Origin: Azophilus sp965221465
Lineage (GTDB): Bacteria; Pseudomonadota; Gammaproteobacteria; Pseudomonadales; Azotimanducaceae
NCBI GenBank assembly: GCA_965221465.1
Contig: OZ244892.1
Location: forward strand, 1,674,001-1,738,000
Direction: 5' to 3'
Length of the DNA stretch: 64,000 nucleotides
The position numbers and the translations under genes are program-made. This document shows positions 36,662-44,236 of this stretch, piece after piece (the stretch's first letter is position 1; every line of letters begins with the position of its first letter). The notes under the pieces were generated by a model, which saw nothing but the letters and a program-made list of their open reading frames with translations, was not told the DNA's origin and made no database searches.

Positions 36662-37366
36662 TCAGGTGCTTTCGGAGAGCATCATGGTGCGAATCTTGCC
36701 GATCGCTTGGGTCGGATTCAGGTCTTTCGGGCACACATCCACGCAATTCATGATGCCGCGGCAGCGGAAGACGCTGAACGGGTCTTCCAGGTCGGCCAGC
36801 CGCTCCGCGGTGGCGGTATCGCGGCTGTCCGCCAGAAAACGGTACGCCTGCAAGAGCCCGGCGGGGCCGACGAACTTGTCCGGGTTCCACCAGAACGACG
36901 GGCAGGCCGTGGAGCAACAGGCGCACAGAATGCACTCGTAGGCGCCGTCGAGTTTCGCCCGCTCCTCGGGTGTCTGCAGGCGCTCCCGAGCCGGCGGCGG
37001 CGATTCGTTGATCAGGTAGGGCTTGATCTTCTCGTACTGCCGGTAGAACTGGCTCATGTCCACCACCAGGTCGCGTACTACCGGCAGCCCGGGCAGCGGC
37101 CGCAGTACCAGCTTGCCGCCACGCGCCGCCTCGGAAACCGGGGTGATGCAGGCCAGGCCGTTCTTGCCGTTCATGTTCATGCCGTCGGAGCCGCACACCC
37201 CTTCGCGGCAACTGCGGCGGTAGGACAACCCCGGGTCCTGCTCTTTCAGCAGGGCGAGCACGTCGAGCACCATCAGGTCGCGACCTTCCGGCAACTCGAC
37301 CGTCATCTCCTGCATGCGCGGCTTGTCGTCCGACTCAGGGTTGTATCGATATACGCTGACTTGCAT
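36662..37366 (-). CDS. sdhB: Succinate dehydrogenase iron-sulfur subunit
   Basis: A protein of 234 residues that carries electrons from SdhA flavin to ubiquinone. The 2Fe-2S ligands are in CREGVCGSDGMNMNG, and the 4Fe-4S and 3Fe-4S ligands are in CILCACCSTACPSFWW and CRGIMNCVDVCPKDLNP. The start codon lies in a sequence ATGCAAGTC that recurs 249 bp upstream, on the far side of an inserted structured repeat. This separates sdhB from sdhA by 291 bp, unusual for the normally tight sdhCDAB operon. Confidence 0.97.
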   Translation of the reverse strand: MQVSVYRYNPESDDKPRMQEMTVELPEGRDLMVLDVLALLKEQDPGLSYRRSCREGVCGSDGMNMNGKNGLACITPVSEAARGGKLVLRPLPGLPVVRDLVVDMSQFYRQYEKIKPYLINESPPPARERLQTPEERAKLDGAYECILCACCSTACPSFWWNPDKFVGPAGLLQAYRFLADSRDTATAERLADLEDPFSVFRCRGIMNCVDVCPKDLNPTQAIGKIRTMMLSEST

Positions 37367-37615
37367 TAAAAATCGTCTTCAAGTTATTGATTTTAAGCCA
37401 ATCACCGAGCCGGAGAATTGTGCCTCCGAACCGGATCCGAGAACCGGTATGCGGTACGGACATCCGGCGCGCCAGGCGGACACGCTTACCGCGACGATAG
37501 GCGCAAGCGCGAGCCCAAAAGGCGCCGGATATCCGCACCGCACACCGGTTCTCTCCCAGCGAGCCCTTGTTCCTCGCACGTCCGAGGCCCGGCGCGCCAT
37601 GTTCCCGACTTGCAT
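37358..37615 (-). repeat. Structured repeat copy A between sdhA and sdhB
   Basis: A unit of about 240 bp (37367-37606) is bounded by the 9-bp direct repeat GACTTGCAT (37358-37366 and 37607-37615). Its 126-bp core (37436-37561) matches the core of copy B at 42300-42425 in inverse orientation with 15 mismatches and no gap. In the sense direction of sdhB the arms 37553-37522 and 37470-37439 form a 32-bp stem with only three G-U wobbles and a 51-nt loop. An A/T-rich box (AAAATCAATAACTTGAA) lies between the stem and the sdhB start. It may be a small mobile element or a regulatory RNA. Confidence 0.85.
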
Positions 37616-37657
37616 GGCAATTCCGTTTATCACTGACACGATTCTAGCAGTCAGCGG

Positions 37658-39412
37658 TCAATAGTTGCGTTCCTTCGGCTCGAACACCGGGACTGTTTTC
37701 GGTGCGAAGTTGACCTCGCGCTTGCCGACCCGTTTTTCCTCGGGGAAGTAGAGTGAGTGGCACAGCCAGTTTTCGTCGTCGCGGTTCTGGTAGTCGTCCC
37801 GGGCGTGGGCGCCGCGGCTCTCCCGGCGTTCTTCGGCAACAATGGCGGTGGCCTCGGCAACTTCGAGCAGGTTGTCGAGTTCCAGGGCTTCGAGGCGCGC
37901 CGTATTGAAGGTGTTGCTCTTGTCGCCGAGGTGTGCGGCGCCGATGCGTTGCCGCAACTCGTCGAGCTTGTCGATGCCGGCGCGCATGTGCGCTTCCGTG
38001 CGGAACACGCCGAAGCTGTTCTGCATGACCGTCTGCAATTCCCGTTTGAGGCTGTCGACAGGTTCGCCATCGGTAGAAGCGTTCCAGCGGTTCAGGCGGG
38101 TCAGCGAGGCATCGAGGTCGGAATCGCTCGCCGCCCGATGGCTGACCCCCTGGCGAAGAGCCTCCTCGATGTGCATCCCGGACGCCCGCCCGAAAACGAT
38201 CAGGTCGAGCAGCGAATTGCCGCCCAGGCGATTGGCGCCGTGCACCGAGACGCAGGCCACTTCACCCGCTGCATAGAGGCCTTCCACCAGCCGGTCGTTG
38301 CCTTCTGCATCCCGGGTCAGGGCCTGGCCGTAGACGCCGGTGGGAACGCCGCCCATCATGTAGTGGCAGGTCGGCACCACGGGAATGGGTTCCCGGACCG
38401 GGTCGACATGAGCGAAGGTTCTGGAAAGCTCGAGGATTCCCGGCAGGCGGGCATTGAGCACGTCTTCGCCGAGGTGGTCGAGCTTCAACAGCACGTGGTC
38501 GCTCTCGGGGCCGCAGCCCCGGCCTTCCAGCACTTCGAGCACCATGGACCGGGCTACCACGTCCCGGCCGGCAAGGTCCTTGGCGGTGGGAGCGTAGCGC
38601 TCCATGAAGCGCTCGCCGTCGTTGTTGACGAGATAGGCGCCTTCGCCGCGGCATCCTTCGGTGACGAGCACGCCGGCGCCGTGGATGCCGGTGGGGTGGA
38701 ACTGCCACATCTCCATGTCCTGCATGGGCAGCCCGGCACGCAGCGCCATGCCGACGCCGTCGCCGGTGTTCATGAGCGCGTTGGTGGTGCTCGCATAGAT
38801 TCGGCCGGCGCCACCGGTGGCCAGTACCGTGGCCTTGGCGGCGATGAAGACCACATCGCCCGTCTCTATCTCAATGGCCGTCACGCCCACCACCGCACCG
38901 TCCTGGTTCCTGACCAGGTCGACGGCGAACCATTCGTTGAGGAAGGTGGTGCCGGCCTTGAAATTGCCCTGATACAGGGTGTGCAGCAGGGCGTGCCCGG
39001 TGCGGTCGGCGACCGCACAGGTGCGGGCAGCCTGACCGCCCTTGCCGTAATCCTTCGACTGGCCGCCGAACGGACGCTGATAGATTCGGCCCGACTCGGT
39101 TCGCGAGAACGGCATGCCCATGTGTTCGAGTTCGAATACGGCCTGGGGGCCTTCGCTGCACATGTACTCGATGGCGTCCTGGTCGCCGATATAGTCCGAG
39201 CCCTTGACGGTGTCGTACATGTGCCAGCGCCAGTCGTCGTCCGGGTCTTCGCTGGCGATGGCACAGGTGATGCCGCCCTGGGCGGAGACCGTGTGCGAAC
39301 GGGTGGGAAACACCTTGGAGATGACCGCGGTCTTCAGCCCCGACCGGGCGAGGCGCAGGGACGCGCACATGCCGGCGCCCCCGCCACCGACGATGACGCT
39401 GTCGAATTCCAT
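37658..39412 (-). CDS. sdhA: Succinate dehydrogenase flavoprotein subunit
   Basis: A protein of 584 residues beginning MEFDSVIVGGGGAGMCASL; upstream in-frame codons belong to sdhD and are not used. The covalent FAD His lies in TRSHTVSAQGGI. The substrate-binding and catalytic regions HPTGIHGAGVLVTEGCRGEG and PTCHYMMGGVPTG are intact, and the C-terminus has the usual helical domain ending in a Phe/Glu-rich tail. It follows sdhD by 26 bp. Confidence 0.97.
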   Translation of the reverse strand: MEFDSVIVGGGGAGMCASLRLARSGLKTAVISKVFPTRSHTVSAQGGITCAIASEDPDDDWRWHMYDTVKGSDYIGDQDAIEYMCSEGPQAVFELEHMGMPFSRTESGRIYQRPFGGQSKDYGKGGQAARTCAVADRTGHALLHTLYQGNFKAGTTFLNEWFAVDLVRNQDGAVVGVTAIEIETGDVVFIAAKATVLATGGAGRIYASTTNALMNTGDGVGMALRAGLPMQDMEMWQFHPTGIHGAGVLVTEGCRGEGAYLVNNDGERFMERYAPTAKDLAGRDVVARSMVLEVLEGRGCGPESDHVLLKLDHLGEDVLNARLPGILELSRTFAHVDPVREPIPVVPTCHYMMGGVPTGVYGQALTRDAEGNDRLVEGLYAAGEVACVSVHGANRLGGNSLLDLIVFGRASGMHIEEALRQGVSHRAASDSDLDASLTRLNRWNASTDGEPVDSLKRELQTVMQNSFGVFRTEAHMRAGIDKLDELRQRIGAAHLGDKSNTFNTARLEALELDNLLEVAEATAIVAEERRESRGAHARDDYQNRDDENWLCHSLYFPEEKRVGKREVNFAPKTVPVFEPKERNY

Positions 39413-39438
39413 TCTGCGCAGCGGCGCCACCCGGGAAC

Positions 39439-39807
39439 CTACAGCGACCAGAAGAGGGCCAGGCCCCAGACGAGGTAGACGAACAGGACCAGCACCATGG
39501 CGCACTGCCAGGCAAAGCGGAACACGGTGGCGTACCTGCCGAAATAGTGCGGTCGCACGTAGTCGGTACCGACGGTCCACATGCCGACCCAGCCATGCAC
39601 CGCGGTGGCCAGCAGCGCCAGGGTGCTGAAGAGTTGCATGGGCATGGAACCGAAATAGCTGGCGAGGCTTTCGTGGGTGACGCCGTCGTTGACCAGGAAC
39701 CAGCCGACGACGCAGCCGGCGTAAAGCGCGAGCACTACGGCGCTGACGCGCTGCAGCACGAAATCCGCCAGCCCGTTGCCGGTTAGCGAGGTAACGCTCG
39801 TCACCAT
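39439..39807 (-). CDS. sdhD: Succinate dehydrogenase membrane anchor subunit
   Basis: A protein of 122 residues with three predicted membrane helices (around LQRVSAVVLALYAGCVVGWF, LFSTLALLATAVHGWVGMW and QCAMVLVLFVYLVWGLALFW). The HGWVGMW region near the quinone and heme site and the DYVRP segment are typical of SdhD. The ATG overlaps the sdhC 3' end by 7 bp. With SdhC it anchors the enzyme and binds heme b and ubiquinone. Confidence 0.92.
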   Translation of the reverse strand: MVTSVTSLTGNGLADFVLQRVSAVVLALYAGCVVGWFLVNDGVTHESLASYFGSMPMQLFSTLALLATAVHGWVGMWTVGTDYVRPHYFGRYATVFRFAWQCAMVLVLFVYLVWGLALFWSL

Positions 39808-40172
39808 AACCAGGCCCCGAGCGCCAGCACGGCGGCGGCGGTCAATGCGAACACGAGCCAGGTGAGGCGCCGGGCCGCCACCAGCGTGTCGCCGATGTGC
39901 ATGTCCATGAACAGGTGCCTGACCCCGGCAATCAGGTGATAGGTCAGCAGGGCCAGCACGCCGAGCAGCGCCAGCTTGCCGCCGGTTCCGGCCAGCACGG
40001 TCTGTGCCCGGCCGAACCCGGTGGGCGAGTCGAGCGCGAGATCGAGCAGGTAGAGGAGCCAGGCAACGCCCGCGAACAAGCCGACGCCGGTCAGCCGGTG
40101 GGCGATGGAAGCCATGGCGGTGACCGGCCAACGAAACTTGGCCGGCGAGAGCGACAGGCTGACTGGACGCAC
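39801..40172 (-). CDS. sdhC: Succinate dehydrogenase cytochrome b556 subunit
   Basis: A protein of 123 residues from a GTG start, chosen because RPVSLSLSPAKFRWPVTAMA matches the canonical SdhC beginning (RPVxLDL...FPxTAxxSI). It contains ASIAHRLTGVGLF and the heme-ligand region LLTYHLIAGVRHLFMD, with three membrane helices. It is the first gene of the sdh-suc cluster. An upstream TTG or CTG cannot be wholly excluded. Confidence 0.92.
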   Translation of the reverse strand: MRPVSLSLSPAKFRWPVTAMASIAHRLTGVGLFAGVAWLLYLLDLALDSPTGFGRAQTVLAGTGGKLALLGVLALLTYHLIAGVRHLFMDMHIGDTLVAARRLTWLVFALTAAAVLALGAWLW

Positions 40173-40685
40173 GGGTTTCAACAATGGGATTCCGGACGTT
40201 CTCTGCAATTGGAGAAGCGCGCGAGACCGACGCGGCGGTGAACTGCGCGAACAGCGGTATCTTATTCGGCGCGCCCGCAAAAACCAAACCCGGGTGCCGG
40301 CGCCTGTTAGCAACAAATAGACTTGTCCGGTTTTAAAACAAATAAACTGTCGGGTTCGCCGAACCTGGCACTGCCCGTTGCTGCCGCCCAGCGAACGGAG
40401 CGGAGCGACCGCAGCGGGGCGGCAGCAACGGGCAGCGGCGCAACCCACCCAGGCGGCCTCCGGGGCGACATCTCCACCTTAAAAGATGGCGACCCGCCCC
40501 GGCGACGATAGCGGATTTGACGCTCTCGTCACCAGATTTTTGGGTTTGCCGGACACCGCTCCAGCGCGGCGAGCGCAAAGAGCAGGACCTCCCACGAGGG
40601 TACGCTCAGGCACTGCATTGGCGTTCGATCGCTGGCGGTCCGGCTGCCCCATTCCACAAGGTATGGCCGGTTGCGGGTGTCCTCA
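40173..40685. other. sdhC upstream region with a perfect 19-bp inverted repeat
   Basis: These 513 non-coding bases contain the likely sdh promoter and a perfect 19-bp inverted repeat (40371-40389 CTGCCCGTTGCTGCCGCCC, and its complement at 40417-40435) around a 27-base loop. No T-tract follows on either strand, so it is not a standard terminator. The remainder up to the end of the FAD-oxidase gene shows no gene. Confidence 0.7.
40259..40287 (-). promoter_or_regulatory. Possible sdh operon promoter
   Basis: On the minus strand TTGGTT (40287-40282) and TAAGAT (40264-40259) are separated by 17 bases, about 85 bases before the sdhC GTG. The match to the sigma-70 consensus is moderate, but this is the only plausible site in the 5' region. 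Confidence 0.35.
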
Positions 40686-42065
40686 TTACGGCAGCAGCTT
40701 GCCGGGATTCATGATTCCGTTCGGGTCGAACGCAGCCTTGATGCCGCGCATCAGTTCGATCTCTGCCGGGCTGCGCGAGAATTCGAGGAAGTCACGCTTC
40801 AGGAGCCCGACGCCGTGCTCTGCGGATATGCTGCCGCCCCATCGCTGCACTGCCGCAAACAGTTCGGGGCCGATGCGGCGGCACTCGTCGTAGAATTCGT
40901 CGGTGGACACGCCTTCCGGTTTCAGCACGTTGAGGTGCAGATTGCCGTCACCGATATGGCCGTACCAGCATATCTCGACGCCGGGGTATCGGGCGCCGAC
41001 GATCCCCTCGACCGCCTGCAGAAAGTCCGGAACTCGCGACACCCGTACCGCAAGATCGTGCTTGTAGGGCGTGAACGGGGCGATGCTCTCGGTAATGCCT
41101 TCCCGGAGCGCCCAGAGCGAGGCGGCCTGGGCGTCGGAGCGACTGATAACGCCGTCCTCCACCCAATTCCTGTCCAGGGCCGCCCGAAACGCCTCGAGCG
41201 CTGCCTCCTCCCGAGCCGCGTCGAACTCGATCAATGCATAGAACGGCGTGGCTGCGGCCAGGGGTCGCTGCAGACCGCGATGGGCGAGCACGTGGGTCAA
41301 GGCCAGCTCCGAGAAAAACTCGAAGGCGGAAAGCTCCAGCACGGCCTGGAAGGCTTCCAGAACCGGCAGAATGGCCGTCAGGCTGCCGAGGCCCAACACC
41401 ATCACTCGCTGGGGCGGTGGCGGCGGCCCCAGGCGCACCTCCGCTTCGACGATGAAACCGAGCGTTCCTTCGGAGCCGACGAAGAGGTGCCGCAGGTCGT
41501 ACCCCGTGGCGTTCTTTACGAGGCCGTTGTTGCACTCGAGCACGGCGCCGGTTCCGGTGACCACCTTCAGGCCGGCAATCCAGTCGCGGGTGAGGCCATG
41601 GCGAATGACCCGGATGCCGCCCGCATTGGTGGCGACGTTGCCGCCGATCTGGCTGGAACCGCTAGAGCCGAAATCCACCGGGTAGAAGAGCCCGCGGTCG
41701 CGCGCATACGCCTGAAGCGCGGCGGTGACGACGCCCGCCTCGCACTTGACCAGCCGGTCTACCGGATCGAATTCGAGTATGCGATTCATCCGTTCGAAGG
41801 AAACGACGATTTCGCCATTCGCCGCGACCGCGCCGCCGGATAGCCCGGTGCGCCCGCCCGAAGGCACCAGGGCGAGCCCTTCCCGGTTTGCAAGCCGGGT
41901 CAGCACGACCACTTCGTCGACCGTCTCAGGAAACACGACGGCGCCGGGCGCGGCCTTGTACTGTCGCGTCCAGTCGATGCCACGGACCGCCAGTTCGTCG
42001 GCATCCGCGCTGACCCTGGCCGGGGTGAATATGCGTTCGAGCGCGTTCAGCAGCGGCGAGGTCAT
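40686..42065 (-). CDS. FAD-linked 2-hydroxyacid dehydrogenase (GlcD/D-LDH family)
   Basis: A protein of 459 residues beginning MTSPLLNALERIF. It has a PCMH-type FAD-binding domain: VVFPETVDEVVVLTRLAN, VPSGGRTGLSGGAVA, DFGSSGSSQIGGNVATNAGG and LFVGSEGTLGFIVEAEV. The C-terminal cap has the metal site in CWYGHIGDGNLHLNVL and SAEHGVGLLKRDFLE. Enzymes of this family oxidise D-lactate, glycolate or D-2-hydroxyglutarate; the substrate cannot be fixed from sequence. An in-frame ATG at 42101 gives an unconserved extension. It is transcribed toward sdhC on the same strand, as a separate unit. Confidence 0.87.
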   Translation of the reverse strand: MTSPLLNALERIFTPARVSADADELAVRGIDWTRQYKAAPGAVVFPETVDEVVVLTRLANREGLALVPSGGRTGLSGGAVAANGEIVVSFERMNRILEFDPVDRLVKCEAGVVTAALQAYARDRGLFYPVDFGSSGSSQIGGNVATNAGGIRVIRHGLTRDWIAGLKVVTGTGAVLECNNGLVKNATGYDLRHLFVGSEGTLGFIVEAEVRLGPPPPPQRVMVLGLGSLTAILPVLEAFQAVLELSAFEFFSELALTHVLAHRGLQRPLAAATPFYALIEFDAAREEAALEAFRAALDRNWVEDGVISRSDAQAASLWALREGITESIAPFTPYKHDLAVRVSRVPDFLQAVEGIVGARYPGVEICWYGHIGDGNLHLNVLKPEGVSTDEFYDECRRIGPELFAAVQRWGGSISAEHGVGLLKRDFLEFSRSPAEIELMRGIKAAFDPNGIMNPGKLLP

Positions 42066-42139
42066 GCCGGCAGCCGATTTGCCTGTGCCACCCGCTCCCA
42101 TAGGGCGCCTATCTCACCAAGCCGCCGAGCGAAATGTCA

Positions 42140-42240
42140 AATCTCTCCGGGTCGCGGACGTGAAAGCAACAAAGGCTCGCTGGGAGAGACGATTCTCCAC
42201 GCCAACGAGTGCTTTAAAATCAATAACTTGAAAAACTATT
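42140..42240 (+). repeat. Collapsed partial unit of the structured repeat
   Basis: It contains GGACGTG, then AACAAAGGCTCGCTGGGAGAG, matching the 5' flank and start of copy A. The arm then breaks into ACGATTCTC, as if the hairpin had been deleted between its arms. TTTAAAATCAATAACTTGAA follows, the same box as upstream of sdhB. It directly precedes the full unit, so two units lie in tandem. Confidence 0.6.
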
Positions 42241-42500
42241 TCATGCGAGTTCCCAACCCGGCGCACCGGGACGACGACGCGCAAGGAACACTTGACAACC
42301 GCTGGGAGAGAACCGGTGTGCGGTGCGCGTATCCGGCACCATTAAAGCTCGCGCTTGCGCCCATCGTAGCGGTAAGCAGGTCCGCTTGGCGTGCCGGATG
42401 CGCGTACCGCATACCGGTTCTCGGAGCCGGATCGAAGGTAAGGATTTCTTGGTTAGCAAATTCAACAAAATCAATCACTTGGAAAAAGTGTTCCATGAAA
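42241..42500 (+). repeat. Structured repeat copy B upstream of gltA
   Basis: The full unit has core 42300-42425 and a 32-bp stem (42308-42339 with 42391-42422) around a 51-nt loop. The three G-U wobbles sit at the same stem positions as in copy A. At stem pairs 21, 22 and 31 both partners differ between the copies, so pairing is preserved by compensatory change. The box AAAATCAATCACTTGGAA follows at about 42467. The sense strand is the gltA-coding strand. Confidence 0.85.
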
Positions 42501-42623
42501 GCACCGCAACAAACCGGCCCAAAAAAACCCGGGCTCCCGGGGGCAACGTGCGGTGCGGTCGTATGGCTCGCCGCATGGCACGCCGCGCGGGTCTGTTCTC
42601 TCTGCGGCCGCAATCCGGGCAAC

Positions 42624-42653
42624 TTCAACGTTCGGGCCCGCTGTATGTATAAT
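42624..42653 (+). promoter_or_regulatory. Probable gltA promoter
   Basis: TTCAAC (42624-42629) and a perfect TATAAT (42648-42653) are 18 bases apart; TG directly precedes the -10. This would give a leader of about 150 nt before the gltA ATG and would place the structured repeat upstream of the transcription start. Confidence 0.55.
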
Positions 42654-42811
42654 CTCCGCTACTGACGGGTCTCGTCCCGTCGAATCCCTTGGGGAAGCCT
42701 TGTAGCGCCGCTCCGGACAAACCAGCCGGCACGGCGGGTGGCTCATACGCTGTTCGCGTACCCGGAACAGCGCGCCGCGGTGGCGGGCAAATCCATCGAA
42801 ACGGAGGTTAC

Positions 42812-44113
42812 ATGCAGGATGCCAACGGCAAGGTCGCGCGGCTGACCGTTGACGACAATGAATTCGAGTTGCCCATCTACGAGGGCAGCGAAGGCCCGAC
42901 GGTCATCGATGTCGGCAATCTCACCAGCCTCGGCTACTTCACCTACGACCCCGGGTTCGTATCCACCGCCTCCTGCGATTCCCAAATCACGTACGTCGAC
43001 GGCAACGCCGGTGTGCTGCTGCACCGCGGCTACCCCATCGAGCAACTGGCCAAGCAGTCGGATTACCTCGAACTCGTTTATCTGCTGCTGAACGGCGAAC
43101 TGCCCGATGCCACGCAGAAGGCGGAATTCGTCACCACCATCAAATACCACACCATGGTGAACGAACAGCTCCAGTTCCTGTTCCGGGGGTTTCGCCGGGA
43201 TGCCCATCCCATGGCCATCATGTGCGGCGTGGTGGGCGCGCTGTCCGCGTTCTACCACGACTCGCTCGACATCGACGATGACGAGCACCGGCAGATCACC
43301 GCCCACCGCCTCATCGCCAAGATGCCGACACTCGCCGCCATGTGCTACAAGTATTCCCGCGGCGAACCGTTCATCTATCCCCGCAATGACCTGGCCCATG
43401 CGGAAAATTTCCTGCACATGATGTTCGCCACACCCTGTGAGGAGTACAAGGTCAACCCCGTGCTCGCCCGGGCAATGGATCGCATCTTCCTCCTGCACGC
43501 CGACCACGAGCAGAACGCGTCGACCTCCACGGTCAGGCTGGCCGGATCGACCGGCGCGAACCCTTTCGCCTGCGTCGCCGCGGGCATCGCGGCGTTGTGG
43601 GGGCCGGCTCACGGCGGCGCGAACGAAGCAGTGCTGAACATGCTCGACCAGATCGGCGACGAGAAGAACATCGACAAATTTGTAAAGAAAGCCAAGGACA
43701 GGAACGACCCGTTCCGCCTGATGGGCTTCGGCCACCGGGTCTACAAGAACTACGACCCCCGGGCAGTCGTCATGCAGCAGACCTGCCAGGAGGTGTTCGA
43801 GGAACTCGGCGTGGACGACAATCCACAACTGCGCATGGCGCGGCGTCTGGAAAAAATCGCGCTCGAGGACGACTTCTTCGTCGACAAGCGGCTGTATCCG
43901 AATGTCGACTTCTACTCGGGCATCATCCTCAAGGCGATCGGCATACCGGTGGAGATGTTCACGGTGATCTTCGCCATCGGGCGCACGCCGGGCTGGATCG
44001 CCCATTGGAACGAGATGATCAGCGGCCCGTATCGGCTCGCTCGGCCTCGGCAGTTGTATCGCGGCCCCGAGCGGCGAGACTATGTGCCGCTGGCAGAGCG
44101 ACAACCCAACTGA
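42812..44113 (+). CDS. gltA: Citrate synthase (type II, hexameric form)
   Basis: A protein of 433 residues that condenses acetyl-CoA with oxaloacetate. The start is supported by CGGAGG seven bases upstream. Catalytic residues lie in LLHADHEQNASTSTVRL, in the signature GPAHGGANEAVLNML and in DFYSGIILKAIGIP; the C-terminal arm GYTP-like IGRTPGWIAHWNEM is normal. The length is typical of the NADH-sensitive gram-negative type. It is transcribed divergently from the sdh-suc cluster and the FAD oxidase. Confidence 0.97.
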   Translation: MQDANGKVARLTVDDNEFELPIYEGSEGPTVIDVGNLTSLGYFTYDPGFVSTASCDSQITYVDGNAGVLLHRGYPIEQLAKQSDYLELVYLLLNGELPDATQKAEFVTTIKYHTMVNEQLQFLFRGFRRDAHPMAIMCGVVGALSAFYHDSLDIDDDEHRQITAHRLIAKMPTLAAMCYKYSRGEPFIYPRNDLAHAENFLHMMFATPCEEYKVNPVLARAMDRIFLLHADHEQNASTSTVRLAGSTGANPFACVAAGIAALWGPAHGGANEAVLNMLDQIGDEKNIDKFVKKAKDRNDPFRLMGFGHRVYKNYDPRAVVMQQTCQEVFEELGVDDNPQLRMARRLEKIALEDDFFVDKRLYPNVDFYSGIILKAIGIPVEMFTVIFAIGRTPGWIAHWNEMISGPYRLARPRQLYRGPERRDYVPLAERQPN

Positions 44114-44157
44114 TCGATTTCATCAGCGAATCCATTTTAGAGCCGACAACCGCCACC

Positions 44158-44181
44158 TCGTTGGCATGAGCCAACGACTTC
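44158..44181 (+). terminator. Possible gltA terminator hairpin
   Basis: TCGTTGGC, loop ATGA, GCCAACGA (44158-44177) is a perfect 8-bp stem followed by CTTCTT. It lies 45 bp after the gltA stop. The T-run is interrupted, so efficiency is uncertain. Confidence 0.5.
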
Positions 44182-44236
44182 TTGACGCGATTGCACGGTA
44201 ATCTCACCAGAAACTGTATCGGCCCGCATCCGTCGC

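Noticed and set aside
42300..42425. Hairpin repeat as an integron attC site
   Set aside because: The core-site RYYYAAC/GTTRRRY ends are absent, the stem is continuous over 32 bp, and no integron integrase is in the window.
42522..42547. Terminator-like hairpin with a T-run on the minus strand upstream of gltA
   Set aside because: A short CCCGG/CCGGG stem followed by T's is visible, but no minus-strand gene ends there, so its role cannot be supported.
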